A stretch of 64,000 bases of DNA from Ichthyophthirius multifiliis (lineage: Eukaryota; Ciliophora; Oligohymenophorea; Hymenostomatida), in assembly GCF_000220395.1 (NCBI RefSeq), contig NW_004086088.1:1-64000 (forward strand), read 5' to 3'. The notes beneath the pieces are model-generated. The model was not told where the DNA came from. It ran no database searches and worked only from the letters and a program-made list of their open reading frames with translations. Position numbers and translations under genes: made by a program. This document shows positions 63,701 to 64,000 of this stretch, one piece after another (the stretch's first letter is position 1; each line of letters begins with the position of its first letter).

Positions 63701-64000
63701 GGTTTATTAATCTTCATCAAAAGGTATAAAATATCTTTCAACTTAATCGTTAGTAATATCTTTGAAATTCTTTACTTACCAACCTTAAAATGATTCCTCA
63801 TGATTTTCAAAAAGATAATATTTAAAGCTTTCAGCTAACTCCTAATCTTATATACGTCTACAGGCTACTCTATATTCTCTTTCCAAACATTCTTTCCAGG
63901 TAGAATTTTATGCTTCTCTAAGTAATTTTAAAGTTATTTTTAAAGCCAAAGGTGATTTCTATTTCAATATCTTAATAATTTTTTCTGTAAAAGGAGAGTT
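60724..64000 (-). CDS. HIBCH-family protein with long C-terminal extension, candidate mitoribosomal mS47 (partial)
   Basis: The gene enters from the right edge; its N-terminus and crotonase active site lie outside. The first visible residues, SPFTEKIIKILKQKSPLALK then EREYRVACR and GWQVKNFKDITNDQVERYF, match the C-terminal domain of 3-hydroxyisobutyryl-CoA hydrolases (QKSPLSLK, EYRLS, GVRA). About 950 more residues follow, charged and helical, with PFSMYPVKDYYKKYP and PGLKYPTFFPSDN stretches, far longer than the roughly 385 aa enzyme. A 79-nt intron (62284-62362) joins in phase 0; TGA 60724-60726. An HIBCH homologue is a known small-subunit component (mS47) of several protist and plant mitoribosomes, and large extensions are usual there. 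That role is inferred. Confidence 0.7.

Overview
The window looks like ciliate nuclear DNA, most probably macronuclear and from an oligohymenophorean close to Ichthyophthirius or Tetrahymena. It is extremely AT-rich. Long conserved proteins read through only when TAA and TAG are taken as glutamine and TGA as the sole stop. Genes are closely packed and cut by many short GT..AG introns, mostly 32-80 nt. A standard-code reading sees only fragments, so gene calls here were made with the ciliate code and exon phases were checked by arithmetic where stated. Ichthyophthirius is an inference from base composition and code only.

Layout. 1-5.3 kb: minus-strand genes of unknown function, one with a C2H2 zinc finger. 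5.3-14.4 kb: one giant minus-strand gene for a surface protein (signal peptide, Cys-rich repeats, beta-propeller-like region, beta-helix, second Cys-rich region, multi-pass membrane domain). 15-20.3 kb: an SNM1/Artemis-type nuclease, an inverted repeat of nearly 300 bp, and a likely cytochrome bc1 assembly factor (CBP3/UQCC1). 21.2-29.1 kb: a cyclin-dependent kinase, a cytochrome b5-domain protein, an unknown protein, a GC-rich island that may be mitochondrial DNA in the nucleus, a small Alba-like protein, a calcium-dependent protein kinase and a small membrane protein. 29.5-37.3 kb: a membrane protein, a degraded Alba-like ORF, the acetyltransferase NAT9, small membrane or secreted ORFs, and a choline/ethanolamine phosphotransferase with 11 exons. 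38-43.9 kb: U1-70K, tRNA-Lys(CTT), a small hydrophobic protein, and the PP2A scaffold subunit A. 45-53 kb: a kelch-repeat protein and a large type I membrane protein. 54.6-64 kb: a three-repeat Myb factor with a Gln-rich tail, a membrane protein, a divergent kinesin, and the C-terminal part of an HIBCH-family protein with a very long extension that runs off the right edge.

Neighbouring genes are not functionally related and nothing suggests operons. Housekeeping functions dominate: DNA repair, splicing, signalling, phospholipid synthesis, mitochondrial assembly and cytoskeleton. Several genes (CDPK, Myb, the large type I membrane protein, the start of the giant gene, the end of U1-70K) appear one base out of frame next to A or T runs. 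This is most simply read as homopolymer miscounts in the assembly, with true pseudogenes as the alternative.
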